Origin: Bimuria novae-zelandiae CBS 107.79
Taxonomy: Eukaryota > Ascomycota > Dothideomycetes > Pleosporales > Didymosphaeriaceae
DNA: 64,000 nucleotides
Direction of reading: 5' to 3'
NCBI GenBank assembly: GCA_010015655.1
Contig: ML976748.1
Coordinates: forward strand, 48,308 to 112,307
A model generated the notes under the pieces. The model had not been told where the DNA came from. It was given only the letters and a program-made list of their open reading frames with translations, and ran no database searches. Both the position numbers and the translations under genes were made by a program. Each line of letters begins with the position of its first letter. Position 1 is the first letter of the stretch. This document shows, piece after piece, positions 1 to 11,296 of the stretch.

Positions 1-1113
1 CAAATGTTCATGTCACAACAAAAAAAGAACTACCAGGAATACAGAGCTCGCTTGCGACAGCTCTGCTTCCTGCCCATGTACCACGCCATGGCACAGGCAG
101 TGTTTTGCGTGAATTCCATGAAAAACCGGGTACCCGTCTACATCATGCCGAAATTCGACTTTGTGGAGATGCTACAGTATGTCCAGAAATATCGGATCAC
201 GACTTTGACTCTAGTCCCACCGGTCATAGTGGCCATGGCGAAACATCCTGCGGTTAAGAATTTCGATCTGAGTTCTGTGGAGGACGTCGGGTCCGGCGCC
301 GCCCCGCTTGGACATGAGATTACCGTGGAGTTTGAAAAGCTTTGGGAAGACAGGAGAGTCAATATAAAGCAGGGTTGGGGCATGACGGAACTCACATGCG
401 CGGCTACGACCTTCCACCCCGACAAGTTCTGTGCTAGCGATTCTGTTGGAGAGCTTCTGCCCAATTGCGAAGCGAAGATTGTGCTGGATGACGAAGGCAA
501 GGTCGAAGCACCGCAAGGTGAGCGTGGCGAGGTTTGGATCAGGGCTCCAAACGTGATGAAAGGGTACTGGCGGAAGCCTGAAGCAACGAAAGAGACCATT
601 ACTCCGGATGGATGGCTCAAGACCGGCGATGTTTGCTACGTCGACCAAGAAGGCAATTTTCACATCGTTGATCGAAAGAAGGTACGCATTTGCCTTACTT
701 GTTCAGATACCCATGACTAACGACTTGCAGGAGCTTATCAAGGTGAAAGGATTCCAGGTAGCTCCTGCTGAGCTAGAGGCGCTGTTGCTCGAGCATCCTG
801 ATGTCCAAGACGCTGCCGTTATCGGTGTTGGCTCGTAAGCTCCCTTTCTTCCATTATATCTCTCAATGCTGACTACCGCAGTAATGGCGATGAAGCTCCT
901 CGCGCATACATTGTCCCCCGGACCCCCGACAAGGCCACGCCGCAGGTCGCTGAAAATATCAGGACTTGGCTTGCTGAACGCGTCTCCAGAGCGAAGCGAC
1001 TGGAGGGTGGCATCATCTTCCTCGAAGCGATCCCCAAAAACCCATCTGGTAAGATACTTAGAAAGGTGCTGAGGGAGAAGGCCGCAGTCGAGACATCGAG
1101 AGCGAAGCTATAG
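1..1113 (+). CDS. Acyl/aryl-CoA ligase (4-coumarate-CoA ligase-like), 3' part, peroxisomal
   Basis: AMP-forming adenylating enzyme that activates a carboxylic acid to an acyl-AMP and then an acyl-CoA. The 5' end lies outside the window. Exons: 1-681, 731-834, 882-1113; introns 682-730 and 835-881 are GT-AG and restore one frame. Visible family motifs are [11 protein letters not shown], the SGAAPLG loop, QGWGMTE (ATP-binding A5 region), WLKTGDV and the hinge [14 protein letters not shown]. The C-terminal domain ends with the catalytic-lysine motif [11 protein letters not shown]. The last residues are AKL, a PTS1-type peroxisomal targeting signal, so the enzyme should act in peroxisomes on phenylpropanoid-like or fatty acids. 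Substrate cannot be read from the sequence. It sits upstream of an unrelated cell-cycle factor and shows no clear operon-like partner. Confidence 0.9.
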
Positions 1114-2116
1114 AACGGGTCACTGCGAAGACTTGAATCGGGCAATCCGTCCACGCAAGCAGGTCTTCTTTAGAGTAGGGGCATGAAGAGGGTGTTCCTA
1201 GATATATGAACTATCGCCTCGCGACGAGTATTTGAGCGTTCGGATTTGCTGCGGCAGCGCCACTGTGTAGTCTATTTTGCGACTAGTTCAGAACATCCTC
1301 TTCGGGTTGTAGCTCGTTGCAAAAGTCGAGACTTGAACACCACATGCACCTTCCAAAGCAAAAAGCGGAACAAACGGAGCAACACTCAGGTCCGTCCCTT
1401 CAGCACGTTGGAAATTGGGTGATCTTTCACTGCGGATATATACATGCAGCGTCATGGCGGCGATCGTATCGTGTCCTTCCTACACTCTTCGTTGTTCAGT
1501 TGCTCCGCTGGCCGTTCTTCGCCGCCCGCAACTCATCCATTTTCTTCACTCGTAGCTTGAACTCCTCATACTGGCACTTCTCATACGAATGTCGTTCGTC
1601 CTGATCCTAAATTAGCCTGTTCCATGCACCTTTCCCGGGGAAGCCGCCCTCATACCTCGCACTTCCAGGGCAGGTAGAATTCATCATGGCGACACCGGTT
1701 CAGCGGGATGAGCAAATGTGCGCAGGAGTCTCGGTAGGCAAGCGGGAGGCGGGCATCGCTCATCTCCTTGCGGGTGGCCTCTGCAAGCTCGTCAGTAGCT
1801 GTAGCGGCGATCAATCTGGGACGAATTGCGTGGCGGACTGACTCTGGGGTTCGCCGCCACTGAGGCCGACAGCGTCCTTTATCTTCTCGGTAACGGTCAT
1901 GGTGCGTGTGCGGGCGGTGGGCGCTCAATTGCGGGTATAGGCGGTGGGGGACGTTGCGGCGCCGATGGGATGAAAGTGCAACTCGAGCTCGGCCGGTCTG
2001 GCCTTGGCGGCTCTCCAACGCGGCACTGGCACGCAAACGCGTCTGCTCCAGCGCCCGCGAACGCGCCATCACACGCTCGAGAATCCCCACCCCCGCGCTT
2101 CGCTCGACTCGCTCGC
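1114..2116. other. Intergenic region, ligase 3' flank and Mbp1-like promoter
   Basis: No supported gene. GC-rich open frames at 1650-2197 on both strands overlap each other and show no recognisable family. They are probably 5' leader or promoter DNA of the APSES gene beginning at 2117. Confidence 0.5.
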
Positions 2117-4385
2117 ATGGTCAGGATGCCCCCCGCGCCAGATGGCAAGATCTACTCCGCCACGTACAGCAATGTAAGTCGACTGCGGCTGGGTTGAATA
2201 TCGCAGGTGCCCGGGTGCGATGACACCATCCGCCGTGTAGGAGGAAAGCGCAGGTGGTAACATATCTGGAGGATGTTGCTGACCGTCAACCCAGGTCCCT
2301 GTCTATGAATTCAACGTGGCCGGCAACCACGTCATGCGGCGCCGCGCCGACGACTGGATCAACGCAACGCACATTCTCAAAGTAGCCGACTACGATAAGC
2401 CTGCGCGCACACGCATCCTCGAGCGCGAGGTCCAGAAGGGCGTCCACGAGAAAGTGCAAGGTGGCTACGGAAAGTACCAGGGCACATGGATCCCGCTCCA
2501 CGATGGGCGCATGCTGGCGGAACGCAACGGCGTGCTCGAGAAGATGCTGCCCATCTTCGACTACATTCCCGGTGACAGGAGCCCGCCGCCCGCTCCCAAA
2601 CACGCCACGGCCGCTTCGAGCCGCGCGAAACCAGCGCGGCAGAGCGCCGCCGCCGCAGCTAGAGCCAATGGTAATAATGTGTATTCGTTAGAAGCTATCA
2701 ACTGTAGGAGCATGCTCTCCTCTTTCGAGCTTGGACGGACAAGACTGACTTTGTGTACAGCTTTCGTTTCGAATTCCCAGTCGCAGATCGCCGAAGAACA
2801 ACAGTATCAAGAACCGCCGCCGACGCAGATATACCGCGATGAGACGCCGGAGAATGTGTCTGTGGTTTCGGAGAGCATGCTCGGCGATCAGGACATGCTT
2901 ACGGGCTCTCAATATTCTGCTAGTAGTCGGAAGCGCAAGAGGGGCGTCGATCAGATGGCAGTCGAGGACACACAGCACCAGATGTGGGCAGATGCTCTGC
3001 TCGATTACTTCATGCTCTTGGATTCCGACGAAGGCTTTGTCGCGCCGCCTGAACCACCGCCCAGTGTCAATTTAGATCGAGCCATCGACGAGAAGGGCCA
3101 CTCGGCGATGCACTGGGCAGCAGCCATGGGCGATATCGAAGTGGTCAAGGAGCTCATCCGACGTGGGGCGCGCATAGACTGCGTCTCCAACAACCTGGAA
3201 ACACCTCTGATGCGCGCCGTTATGTTTACTAACAATCACGATAAGGGCACGATGCAGAGCATGATCAAGATCTTCCAGCAGACAGTGGTGCGGTCTGACT
3301 GGTTCGGCAGCACTGTCTTTCATCACATTGCAGCTACTACGAGCAGCTCGAACAAATATTCATGTGCGCGGTACTATCTCGACTGCATCATCAATAAGCT
3401 TTCGGAAACATGGATCCCGGACGAAGTCACGCGGTTGCTGAACGTACAGGATCAGAATGGAGACACAGCCATCATGATTGCCGCACGAAATGGGGCGCGG
3501 AAATGTGTGCGAAGCTTGTTAGGGCGCAACGTTGCCGTTGATATACCAAACAAAAAGGGAGAAACGGCCGATGACCTGATCCGTGAACTGAATCAGCGAA
3601 GGCGGATGCACGGCCGGCCACGACAGGCATCTTCTTCACCGTTTGCGCCGCCTCTTGAGCAGAGGATGAATGGACTTGGCGCTCCTCTAGATAGTGACAT
3701 TCCGTCACTATCGTTACCGTTTCCTAGTCTGTCGGCAGTCCGGGAGTCGCAGCGTTCCGAGTACCGTTCGCAGACAGCGTCGCACCTCATGACCAAGGTT
3801 GCACCCACGTTACTAGAGAAGTGCGAAGAGCTCGCTGGAGCCTACGAAGCAGAGCTACAAGAGAAAGAGGCCGAGGCACTGGATGCAGAACGAGTGGTCA
3901 AGAAGCGGCAAGCTGAGCTTGAAGCAACGCGGAAACAAGTGTCTGAGCTGATCGGCATGAACAATGGCCTCCACATAGACCTGGGCGACGACGAAGCGGA
4001 CCAGCAGCAAGAGAACGAGCTCCGGATGCTAGTTGCGGAGGCTGAATCGCTCCTCGAGATTGAGCAGATGACGGAGCTCAGGAGGATATGCGCTGCAACA
4101 CCGCAGAACAACTCAAACTCACCCATGGACCTTGCCGAGAAGATGCGATTAGCACTGCTCCTTCACCGCGCGCAATTGGAGCGACAGGAGCTGGTTAGAG
4201 AGGTCGTGGGCAACTTGTCGGTAGCAGGCATGGGCGAGAAGCAAGGCGTGTACAAGAGTCTGATTGCAAAGGCGATCGGCGAGCGGGAAGAGGACATTGA
4301 ATCCATGCTGCCAGAGATCTTGAAGGAGCTCGAGGAAGCGGAGACGCAGGAGCGCGCGGAAGGCTTAGAGCAGAGTCCTGTGTAG
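2117..4385 (+). CDS. mbp1: APSES/ankyrin transcription factor, Mbp1-like (MBF complex)
   Basis: DNA-binding subunit of the MBF/SBF-type complex that controls G1/S genes. Exon 1 (2117-2173) starts at ATG and supplies MVRMPPAPDGKIYSATYSN; intron 2174-2294 joins phase 0 to VPVYEFNVAGNHVMRRR. The APSES/KilA-N domain follows (about residues 10-110: RRRADDWINATHILK, TRILEREV, HEKVQGGYGKYQGTW). Ankyrin repeats come next (KGHSAMHWAAAMGDIEVV; NGDTAIMIAARNGARKCV), then a long coiled coil (about 500-600). A further likely intron is 2671-2760 (GTAATA...GTACAG, 90 nt, divisible by three, no stop), so both a 715-residue read-through and a 685-residue spliced form are possible. The order APSES-ankyrin-coiled coil matches Mbp1/Res rather than the short APSES developmental factors (StuA type). 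Swi4-type assignment is less likely but not excluded. Confidence 0.9.
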
Positions 4386-4940
4386 CCCTACAGGTGGATA
4401 GTCACGTCACGACTTTACGCTTCTGCTGTGGTACGTTTAGCGCGTGTTGTTGTTTTCTTTCTGCAGCTGCGCAGACATGACTCTTGTATTGATTCCCCGG
4501 CGAAAGGCCAGCCGCAATGTCACATGAACGCGAGTAACGAATGTAATTTTTCTGCGTTTCTGCAGGGTGACACAGGTCTCAAGTATGGATCGTGTGGGTA
4601 CTGAGCCGTGATCATCTGGGCGTGTCCCGCTGTCGAACCGAGTGACCTGTTCTTGTGTGTACTGGTTGGGTCTCTCATCATCAGGCGTGAGACAACGCAG
4701 ATAAGCGCACGATGAACCCGCGTTGGACTCGGTAAAGTCGGCAGTGTGATGACAGCCCCTGCTCCTATTCGCAAGTAGCCCCAGGACCCTGGCGTCCACA
4801 CTTCATGCTTTTAGGTTTGGTCGCTGCGCGCAGCACCCACTTGCATCTCCAGCAAAGCCACGCCCGTAATAGTCGGCTGCAATTCTCCACCTGGCATCTG
4901 CCATACATAGCCGCGCTGCGCAGAACCCAGTATCGCTTAT
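4386..4940. other. Intergenic region
   Basis: About 555 bp between the APSES gene and the transporter. Reverse-strand open frames at 4437-5147 overlap one another and the transporter N-terminus and have no family signature. I see no RNA gene or repeat. Confidence 0.5.
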
Positions 4941-6659
4941 ATGCCTGAGCCTGAGAGCATCCCCCTTCGCAGCGCCCCAAGCCACCGCCTCGGCGACGTC
5001 CTCTTCGACTCCGAACTCGACCGCAACGCACGCGGATCCTCGCCTGGCGCCGCACTTTCCACTTCCTCGCGAGATCACAGTAGGAACGGTTCGCCGTTCA
5101 CCGAGATAGCGCACCCTAGACGGAAACAGGAAGGCAAGAGCGTGCACTTTGAGGAGTCAGACTCGCCGGCGTCCGACCTCAGCTTCGACGACTGGGATGA
5201 GAGCGCGCCCAGCATGCCTTCAGATTTACGGCCGGATCTTGACCGTGAGCGGGACGGGCGGTCGCTATCACCATTGTTAAGATCGCACAAGCACGATGAC
5301 GAGGGGACCGAGGATGGCGCGCTGGCTCGGAGCACGCATACGTTTCATGAGCGGGACCCCGTCGCTCAGGCACACTTGGAAACGAGGAAGAGATACACAT
5401 ATGCGGCGATATTTCTGGCGTTGAGTTTGGTCAGCTTCACGGTACAGACGGAGACGGCCGTCTATATTCAGCATGAGTTGAAGTGGGAGAAGCCGTATTG
5501 TATGCTGTAAGCTTGGTCCTGGAGGAACCTCGCGAGAGGGGAGCTCAGTTTTGACAACACCAGATACATGACCCACGGATCATGGGTGATATTATGGCCT
5601 TTGCAGTTCCTGGCCCTGCGTCTGCAAGACCTGTCTACGCCCTTGCCAACCTTCTGGCGCCGTCACGTCCAGATCCTCCGCCAGACCGCCCTCATGGTGC
5701 AACACCAAACCCTGCACCCCTCCATCCGTCAAACCCAGACCTCGCCCGTACGATACATGCTTCGCATGACGGCCTTCATCACGTGTGCGCTCACAATCGC
5801 GGGCGGGAGCTGGTACCTAGCCGTGAATCTCACGACCGCTTCCGATTTGACGGCCATCTACAACTGCAGCGCTTTCTTCGCGTACGCATTCAGTATCCCC
5901 CTGTTGAAAGAGAAGGTCAGGATGAACAAGATCATCGCCGTGGCCATCGCCATCTTCGGTGTCTTCATCGTAGCCTACGGCGACCAGACGCCCGCGAAAC
6001 ACGGCAACAAATCCGGCGGAGGCGCAGGTGGGGAGAAGGCTCCTCCTTCGCATGAAGCGGAGAACCGTGCTCTCGGCAATATGATCATCGGTGTCGGATC
6101 CGTACTCTATGGCTTCTACGAGGTGCTGTACAAGAGGCTGGCGTGTCCGCCGGACGGCTGCAGTCCCAATCGCGGCATGATCTTTGCGAATACGTTTGGC
6201 AGCCTGATCGGTGCGTTCACGCTGTGTGTGCTGTGGATCCCGTTGCCGGTGTTGCATTATATGGGGTGGGAGATTTTTGAGCTGCCGCATGGGAAGCAGG
6301 CGTGGATGATGGCCATTTCCGTCTTCGCCAATGCGAGTACGTATACTCATTCCTGTCCAATACCACTTGGAGGTAATTCCAAGCTAACGTGTAAACCAGC
6401 CTTCTCGGGATCCTTCCTTATTCTGATTTCTCTGACGTCGCCCGTCTTGTCCTCCGTTGCCGCCCTCCTCACCATCTTCATCGTCGCTATCGTCGACCAG
6501 TTACTTCCTCCGCCGCTGAATTCGCCGCTCACACCCGCTGCTCTGGTCGGCGGTCTGCTTATCATCGGTGCCTTTTTACTGTTGAGTTGGGCGACGTACT
6601 GGGAGATGGACGAAGAAAGGCGGCAGAAGTTGGAGGTGGAGAGTGATATCGACGACTAG
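4941..6659 (+). CDS. EamA/DMT-superfamily membrane transporter (YML018C/THI74-like)
   Basis: Multi-pass permease of the drug/metabolite transporter superfamily, 532 residues after splicing. Exons 4941-5506, 5564-6336 and 6400-6659; introns 5507-5563 (GTAAGC...CACCAG) and 6337-6399 (GTACGT...ACCAG). The second intron is 63 nt and could be read through without a stop, but splicing restores ANATFSGSFLI. Residues 1-145 are a polar, Ser/Asp-rich cytosolic tail. About ten hydrophobic segments follow, including YTYAAIFLALSLVSFTVQ, the paired-helix EamA signature ASDLTAIYNCSAFFAYAFS with LLKEKV, and ISLTSPVLSSVAALLTI near the end. Family members are uncharacterised vacuolar or mitochondrial solute carriers in yeast; the substrate is unknown here. 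The stop is followed by an ordinary 3' flank. Confidence 0.85.
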
Positions 6660-7144
6660 AGAGGTGCAGAAGGACAGAATGCCGGACGGATATTTCACCA
6701 TTTTGAGGCGTAATGCCTTTGGCTAGGCCTGGCTTCGGCCGACTTCGTACCTTGCCTTTTCTTTTGTGGGCACATGCACACCATTATGCATACTAGGGCT
6801 GGGTCTAGATATATCCTCGGTCCGTACAGAGACTGGGATTTTGCATATAGGCTGCATCATAGACGGCGTTGTTTGGGTAGGGAGCTAGAGGTTGGGCAGC
6901 GGACGTTGGACTGCTGCAAAGCAGGAGTTTGCGGTAGATTCAAAATGAATCAGGCGTGATTTTGTGTTCGGAAAGTCAATGCTGTATGAGGGTTGACCTC
7001 GTGAAGATTGCAAGTGTTTGAATCCTGGGCTGGCTCGGAGGCAAGCGGACCACCGCGCCTCGACCCAAGCTCTAAGCTCTGTCAGCTACATAGCTACACA
7101 GACTCATACGCACACATCACCTTCACTCAACTCCGCACGACACC
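6660..7144. other. Intergenic region with PTPA promoter
   Basis: No gene seen. A CA/CT-rich pyrimidine tract close to 7095-7140 immediately precedes the ATG at 7145, typical of a fungal core promoter/5' UTR. Confidence 0.45.
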
Positions 7145-8422
7145 ATGCCCGAACTAGAAACAACCTCACCTCCACCCAACCTCTCCGCACAGCTGCCCAA
7201 GCTTGTTCCTCGAAAGCGCGGTTCCGTCAAGCGCGAACCTCGGTCTGCCCCTCCCCCGCCAACGCCTGCGCTCCCGCCGCCACCAGACCTCGTGAACCAC
7301 GCCTATACCGTACCTTCACGGCGCATACTCAGTCCCGCAGATCACGAGCTTTTTCTCAAGAGCCCAACATGCACGCTCGTCATCGCTTTCGTCTTCGGCG
7401 TCTCAGACAGCGTGCGCGATAGACCCATCAGCAGTCTCAAAGGCTCGGAGCTCACACCCACCGTAAAGACCATAATACAAATAATAGCAGAGGTCGAGAA
7501 AGTGCTAGAGCGATGTCCACCCGAAGACACCGGCTCGCGCTTCGGAAACCCCATATTCTGGACATTCCTCGACGAAATCGAGAAAGCGCTGCCCTCATGG
7601 CACGCCCAACTCGGCCTGACCGACACACAACAGATCGCCGAGATATCAACGTACCTCCACAACGCATTCGGCAACAAGCGCCGCATCGACTACGGCTCCG
7701 GCCACGAGCTCAACTTCTTCCTCTGGCTGCTGTGTCTGAACCGCCTCGCGCTGCTCCCCTCGCAGACCTTTCCCGCGCTCGCGCTCGCCGTGCTGCCCGC
7801 GTATTTACGACTGATGCGCAGGATTCAAGGCGCGTACTACCTCGAGCCCGCCGGCAGCCACGGCGTCTGGGGTCTGGATGACTACCAGTTCCTCCCGTTT
7901 CTGTTTGGTGCGAGCCAGTTGCTGCACCATGCGTACATCACGCCGAAGGCGATCCACAACGCGCTCGTGCTCGAGGAAGAGTCCAAAGACTTCCTCTACC
8001 TAGACCAAGTCGCGTACGTCAACTCTGTCAAGAACGTGGACGGTTTGCGCTGGCATTCCCCCATGCTGGACGACATCTCGGCGTCGAAATCGTGGGGGAA
8101 AATCGAAGCGGGCATGAAGAAGATGTTTGTGGCGGAGATATTGCAGAAGTTGCCGGTTATGCAGCACTTTTTATTCGGGAGCTTGATTCCTGCGGTGGAG
8201 GGGATGTCAAGGGAGGGGGAGTTTGGGTTAGAGGGCGAGGAGGAAGAAGAGGACGGCGGTGAGGTGAGGGTTTTCACGGACGAGGGCGGGAAGAGGCATG
8301 TCCATGCTAGTAAGGGGTGGGGCGATTGCTGTGGGATTAGGGTGCCGGCTGCGGTGGGGGCTGAGGGGGAGGAGAGGAAGATGGGTGGGGGGCAGAGGCT
8401 GAGGAGGGTGCCGTTTGATTGA
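7145..8422 (+). CDS. Serine/threonine protein phosphatase 2A activator (PTPA/Rrd family)
   Basis: Peptidyl-prolyl isomerase-type activator of PP2A catalytic subunits. Intronless, 425 residues. After a Pro-rich N-terminus (1-50) the PTPA domain runs from about 55 to 370. Diagnostic blocks are FGNPIFWTFLDEIE, IDYGSGHELNFFLWL and the signature GSHGVWGLDDYQFLPFLFG, then WGKIEAGMKKMF and MQHFLFGSL. The tail is acidic then Gly/Arg rich (GWGDCCGIRVPAA). Fungi carry two paralogues (Rrd1 and Rrd2); the length and the C-terminal GWGDCCGI block do not let me decide firmly between them, so no symbol is given. The ATG at 7145 is the first in frame and has an A at -3 (CACCATG). Confidence 0.92.
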   Translation: MPELETTSPPPNLSAQLPKLVPRKRGSVKREPRSAPPPPTPALPPPPDLVNHAYTVPSRRILSPADHELFLKSPTCTLVIAFVFGVSDSVRDRPISSLKGSELTPTVKTIIQIIAEVEKVLERCPPEDTGSRFGNPIFWTFLDEIEKALPSWHAQLGLTDTQQIAEISTYLHNAFGNKRRIDYGSGHELNFFLWLLCLNRLALLPSQTFPALALAVLPAYLRLMRRIQGAYYLEPAGSHGVWGLDDYQFLPFLFGASQLLHHAYITPKAIHNALVLEEESKDFLYLDQVAYVNSVKNVDGLRWHSPMLDDISASKSWGKIEAGMKKMFVAEILQKLPVMQHFLFGSLIPAVEGMSREGEFGLEGEEEEEDGGEVRVFTDEGGKRHVHASKGWGDCCGIRVPAAVGAEGEERKMGGGQRLRRVPFD

Positions 8423-9330
8423 GACCTCGACGACGGTCGGGACTGTGAAACTGCATGGCACGAGCATTGGGCGGCGTTTATATAAGATTCACAACATGAT
8501 ACGCATGGAATAGATAGCTAGGATTGAATTGCAACGATCATAATAAATCTGAGCGCGGATACTGCTGTACAGTGTTGAAGCCCATCTATCTGACTGAATG
8601 TTCAGTCCGGCTTCATCCACCGCACACATTCAATCGCAATATGACGCTCCGGTGCATATGACTTCGTCGGCATCCTCGGCCTCGCCTTCAGGCAGAATAC
8701 CTACCGCTTGCGCGCTGCGCGGAAATGTCGTCTTCCCGCGTGCCGAAGCGTCACTCTATCAGCACTGCCATCGCTCGCACCCTGCCACGCATGCACATTC
8801 ATACAATCGTAAAAAAAACCGTCGCTTGCGCTTTACTTATTTATTAAATAAATAGATTTTGTAGGTATCGCGAGCGATAAGTTTTTCGAAAGTTGAGCAG
8901 AGGGTAAGGGTGAGGGTGAGGGTGAGGGTGAGGAAAATGACGGGTGTGTAGATATATGGATGCGTGTCTGAACGGTGAGGGTGGTGATGTCGTGCATGTG
9001 CTGCGTTGATGCGGAGCGCGCGGGGATGCGGGATTATACGATACGTGCATGTGTAAGGAAGGAGGGAGTGGAGCGGTGGGGTGTTGGTGAGGGAGATATA
9101 TGTTTTACCGGTGGGGTTGAGGGTGGACGGCGGGGATGTAAGAGGTATTTTGTGGGTGAGGTACCAAGGAAGCACAAGAGAAGTGGTAAGCAGATTGTAT
9201 AGAGTATCATGTAGAATTAGGATAGGATAGCGCTATCATGACGCATTACCTCCCGCCAACCACCCAATCAGCTATGGTATCTCTTTCCCTCCGTGTATCC
9301 AATCTCACGTCGCTACGCCTTCACCACGCT
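8423..9330. other. Intergenic region with short GGGTGA microsatellite
   Basis: Convergent 3' flanks of the PTPA and glutathione peroxidase genes. It contains four tandem copies of GGGTGA at about 8908-8934 and poly-A/T runs at 8812-8850. No supported gene. Confidence 0.5.
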
Positions 9331-10120
9331 TTACTTCGCCGCCAACGCCTTCTCCACCTCCCCCCTCAAATCCTCCGGCTTCGTCACACTCGCCCACCGC
9401 TTAATAACCTTGCCATCCCTCCCCACCAAAAACTTCTCAAAATTCCACTTCACCCTCTTCAACCCCATCACCCCCGGTTTCTCCTTCTTCAACCACTCCC
9501 ACACGGGCTCCGCACCGTCGCCATTCACATCCACCTTGCCCAGCACCGGAAACGTAACGCCGTAGTTGAGCTGGCAGAACTCCTGGATCTCGTCGTTGGA
9601 GCCCGGGTCCTGGTTTCCGAACTGATTGCACGGGAACCCGAGGATGGTGAAGTCGGGGTGGGAGGTGTGGAGGTCTTTGTAGAGTTTTTCGAGCCCTTCG
9701 AGTTGCGGCGTGAAGCCGCATTTTGAGGCCGTGTTGACGATGAGGACGACTTTTCCTTTGAGGTCGGAGAGGGCGAAGTCTTTGCCGCGTTCTAGGAGAG
9801 GGGGTGGGGGTGGTTAGTTGGATGGCTGGAGGGGAGGGAAGGTGGGGGAGGAGGGGAGGAAACGCACTGTCTTTAGGCTTGAAGTCGTAGAAGGAGGTTG
9901 CGGACGCCATGGTTGCGAGTGTTCTGATACTGCTGACGCGTGTGTGCAGGTGTAGCTGTGCGTGCGCGGTGGAGGGTACACTGCTGTGTAAGTGTGTAGC
10001 GATGCGCGAGGTGACGAAGGGCCTCGCGGCTTTAATACTGTGGCGCGCTGGCGGTTTGGCTTGCGCAACGACACGACGGAGCGGGGCAGTGCGCCTGAGC
10101 AGCATGTGCGGACGAAACAA
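9331..10120 (-). CDS. Glutathione peroxidase (Cys type, Hyr1/Gpx3-like) with optional mitochondrial leader
   Basis: Thiol peroxidase reducing hydroperoxides. Exon 2 is 9791-9331 and exon 1 ends at 9868; intron 9867-9792 (GTGCGT...CCTAG). From the ATG at 9910 the product is 167 residues, the normal family length: MASATSFYDFKPKD, then KGKVVLIVNTASKCGFTPQ with the peroxidatic Cys, LGFPCNQFGNQDPG with the Gln and the second Cys, and the WNFEKFLV block with the catalytic Trp/Asn. The same frame is open upstream to an ATG at 10120 (another at 10105), adding about 70 residues (MLLRRTAPLRRVVAQ, rich in Arg/Ala/Ser and without acids), which looks like a mitochondrial presequence. Cytosolic and mitochondrial forms from alternative starts are therefore plausible. 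Which start dominates is inference. Confidence 0.92.
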
Positions 10121-10893
10121 AACGCTGTCTAGACCGTCGCAAGATTACAAAAAAAGCCCCCCTCGACGCCTTTTTTGCGCAGATTCGCCAAGGGTGATGG
10201 GAGCGCCGCTACAGATTTGGCCAATGGCCCCATGACGTACGTATCCATTGTGGCCGTCCCACCTGCCAGGTATTTGGAAGGTCGGCCGAGGTTGTCGTGA
10301 GACTATGTTGAGTAGTTGTCCTGTTTGAGCAACATGTGCGATCACGCACGGAGTATATGCTTCATAGGTAAAAATAAAGAGATGTCTATTTCGGAGTAGG
10401 ATATTCGGCCGTGCTGAACATATCCTTGCTCGGCGCCGAACGCGATGCTTGTACTAACTCCATCTGTGGTGCCATAACGGGAGATGCAGTATACTCGTCT
10501 ACATACATTAATACTTGGTTATATCAGCTTTTGATCTGGCCCCCGGATTTCGCGGGGGGCGTCATTGTAACCCCGCAGCACCAAGCTGGTTGTGCGGTCC
10601 TCCGAAGACCCATCGTGGAAGCTTCGTCTCCCGAGGTCCGTCACCAATCAAGCGTGTTCTTCACATTTGGATTCACTTACTCCGTTGTTTTCCTACAACT
10701 GAAATAAAATACTAATGAAATGACTACCGATTTGTGAAGCATTCTGGACTTTCTTCTGTTCCGCCCATCTGATCGTACCCCTCAAGCAAGCGATCAAAAG
10801 TCACCGTCAGGGGCCCAAGTACGAAAGCGATGCCCTCGGGGATCTTTCTCGTTAATTCGATTCTTTGTCTAGCATAATTTCCTGCTGGTCCTC
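10121..10893. other. Intergenic region, glutathione peroxidase promoter side
   Basis: No recognisable gene. Open frames at 10411-10715 have no family signature and overlap each other. Confidence 0.4.
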
Positions 10894-11202
10894 TCACATA
10901 GTTTGTATCAGCTGTGCCTTCTCTTCGGTTCGAGGGGCGATGGCAACCTCGAAGGCCACCAACTAGACCGTAAGGTCTTCTTTAGAGCTGTCAATGTCGA
11001 GTAATGATTTCAACGTGCCTGTCTTCGAATCGATAGGGTTGTTGAAGTTGAAAGCCCAGAGCAATCGCGTCGTTGCGCGGACAAAATACATGTACTGGCA
11101 AACGAGATGTCTGGCACTAAATATATTGTTGTTTCTGGCAGAGGGGTCGCTTGCTGTTGCCAGGCACGTTTCTCGGGCTCGGGAGCGTTTTAATGCAGAC
11201 AC
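10894..11202 (-). pseudogene. Cytochrome P450 C-terminal relic
   Basis: Reverse-strand translation resembles the end of a fungal P450 after the heme loop: SARHLVCQYMYFVRATTRLL then WAFNFNNPID, a short linker, then FEVAIAPRTEEKAQLIQ, which matches the usual P450 tail of the type PFEV-I-PRSEEKA. The frame is broken by a TAG at 10963-10965, and the heme-binding FxxGxRxCxG loop expected just before is not intact. There is no room for the rest of the gene because the neighbouring regulator pseudogene begins at 11297. I regard it as a decayed fragment; family assignment rests on the C-terminal pattern only. Confidence 0.55.
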
Positions 11203-11296
11203 ACCTAGTTCTTAGCAAGATACATCCTAGTTAAACACAAGCTCCGTAGTATGTTAGCAGTAGAGAAGTAGATGGAAGATTTAGAAAGCTGTATTG

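Noticed and set aside
1650..2197. Open frames on both strands before the APSES gene
   Set aside because: Overlapping Arg/Ala/Pro-rich frames without family signals; likely 5' leader of mbp1.
8908..8934. (GGGTGA)4 run as a telomere-like or G-quadruplex element
   Set aside because: Unit differs from TTAGGG and is only four copies; treated as a microsatellite.
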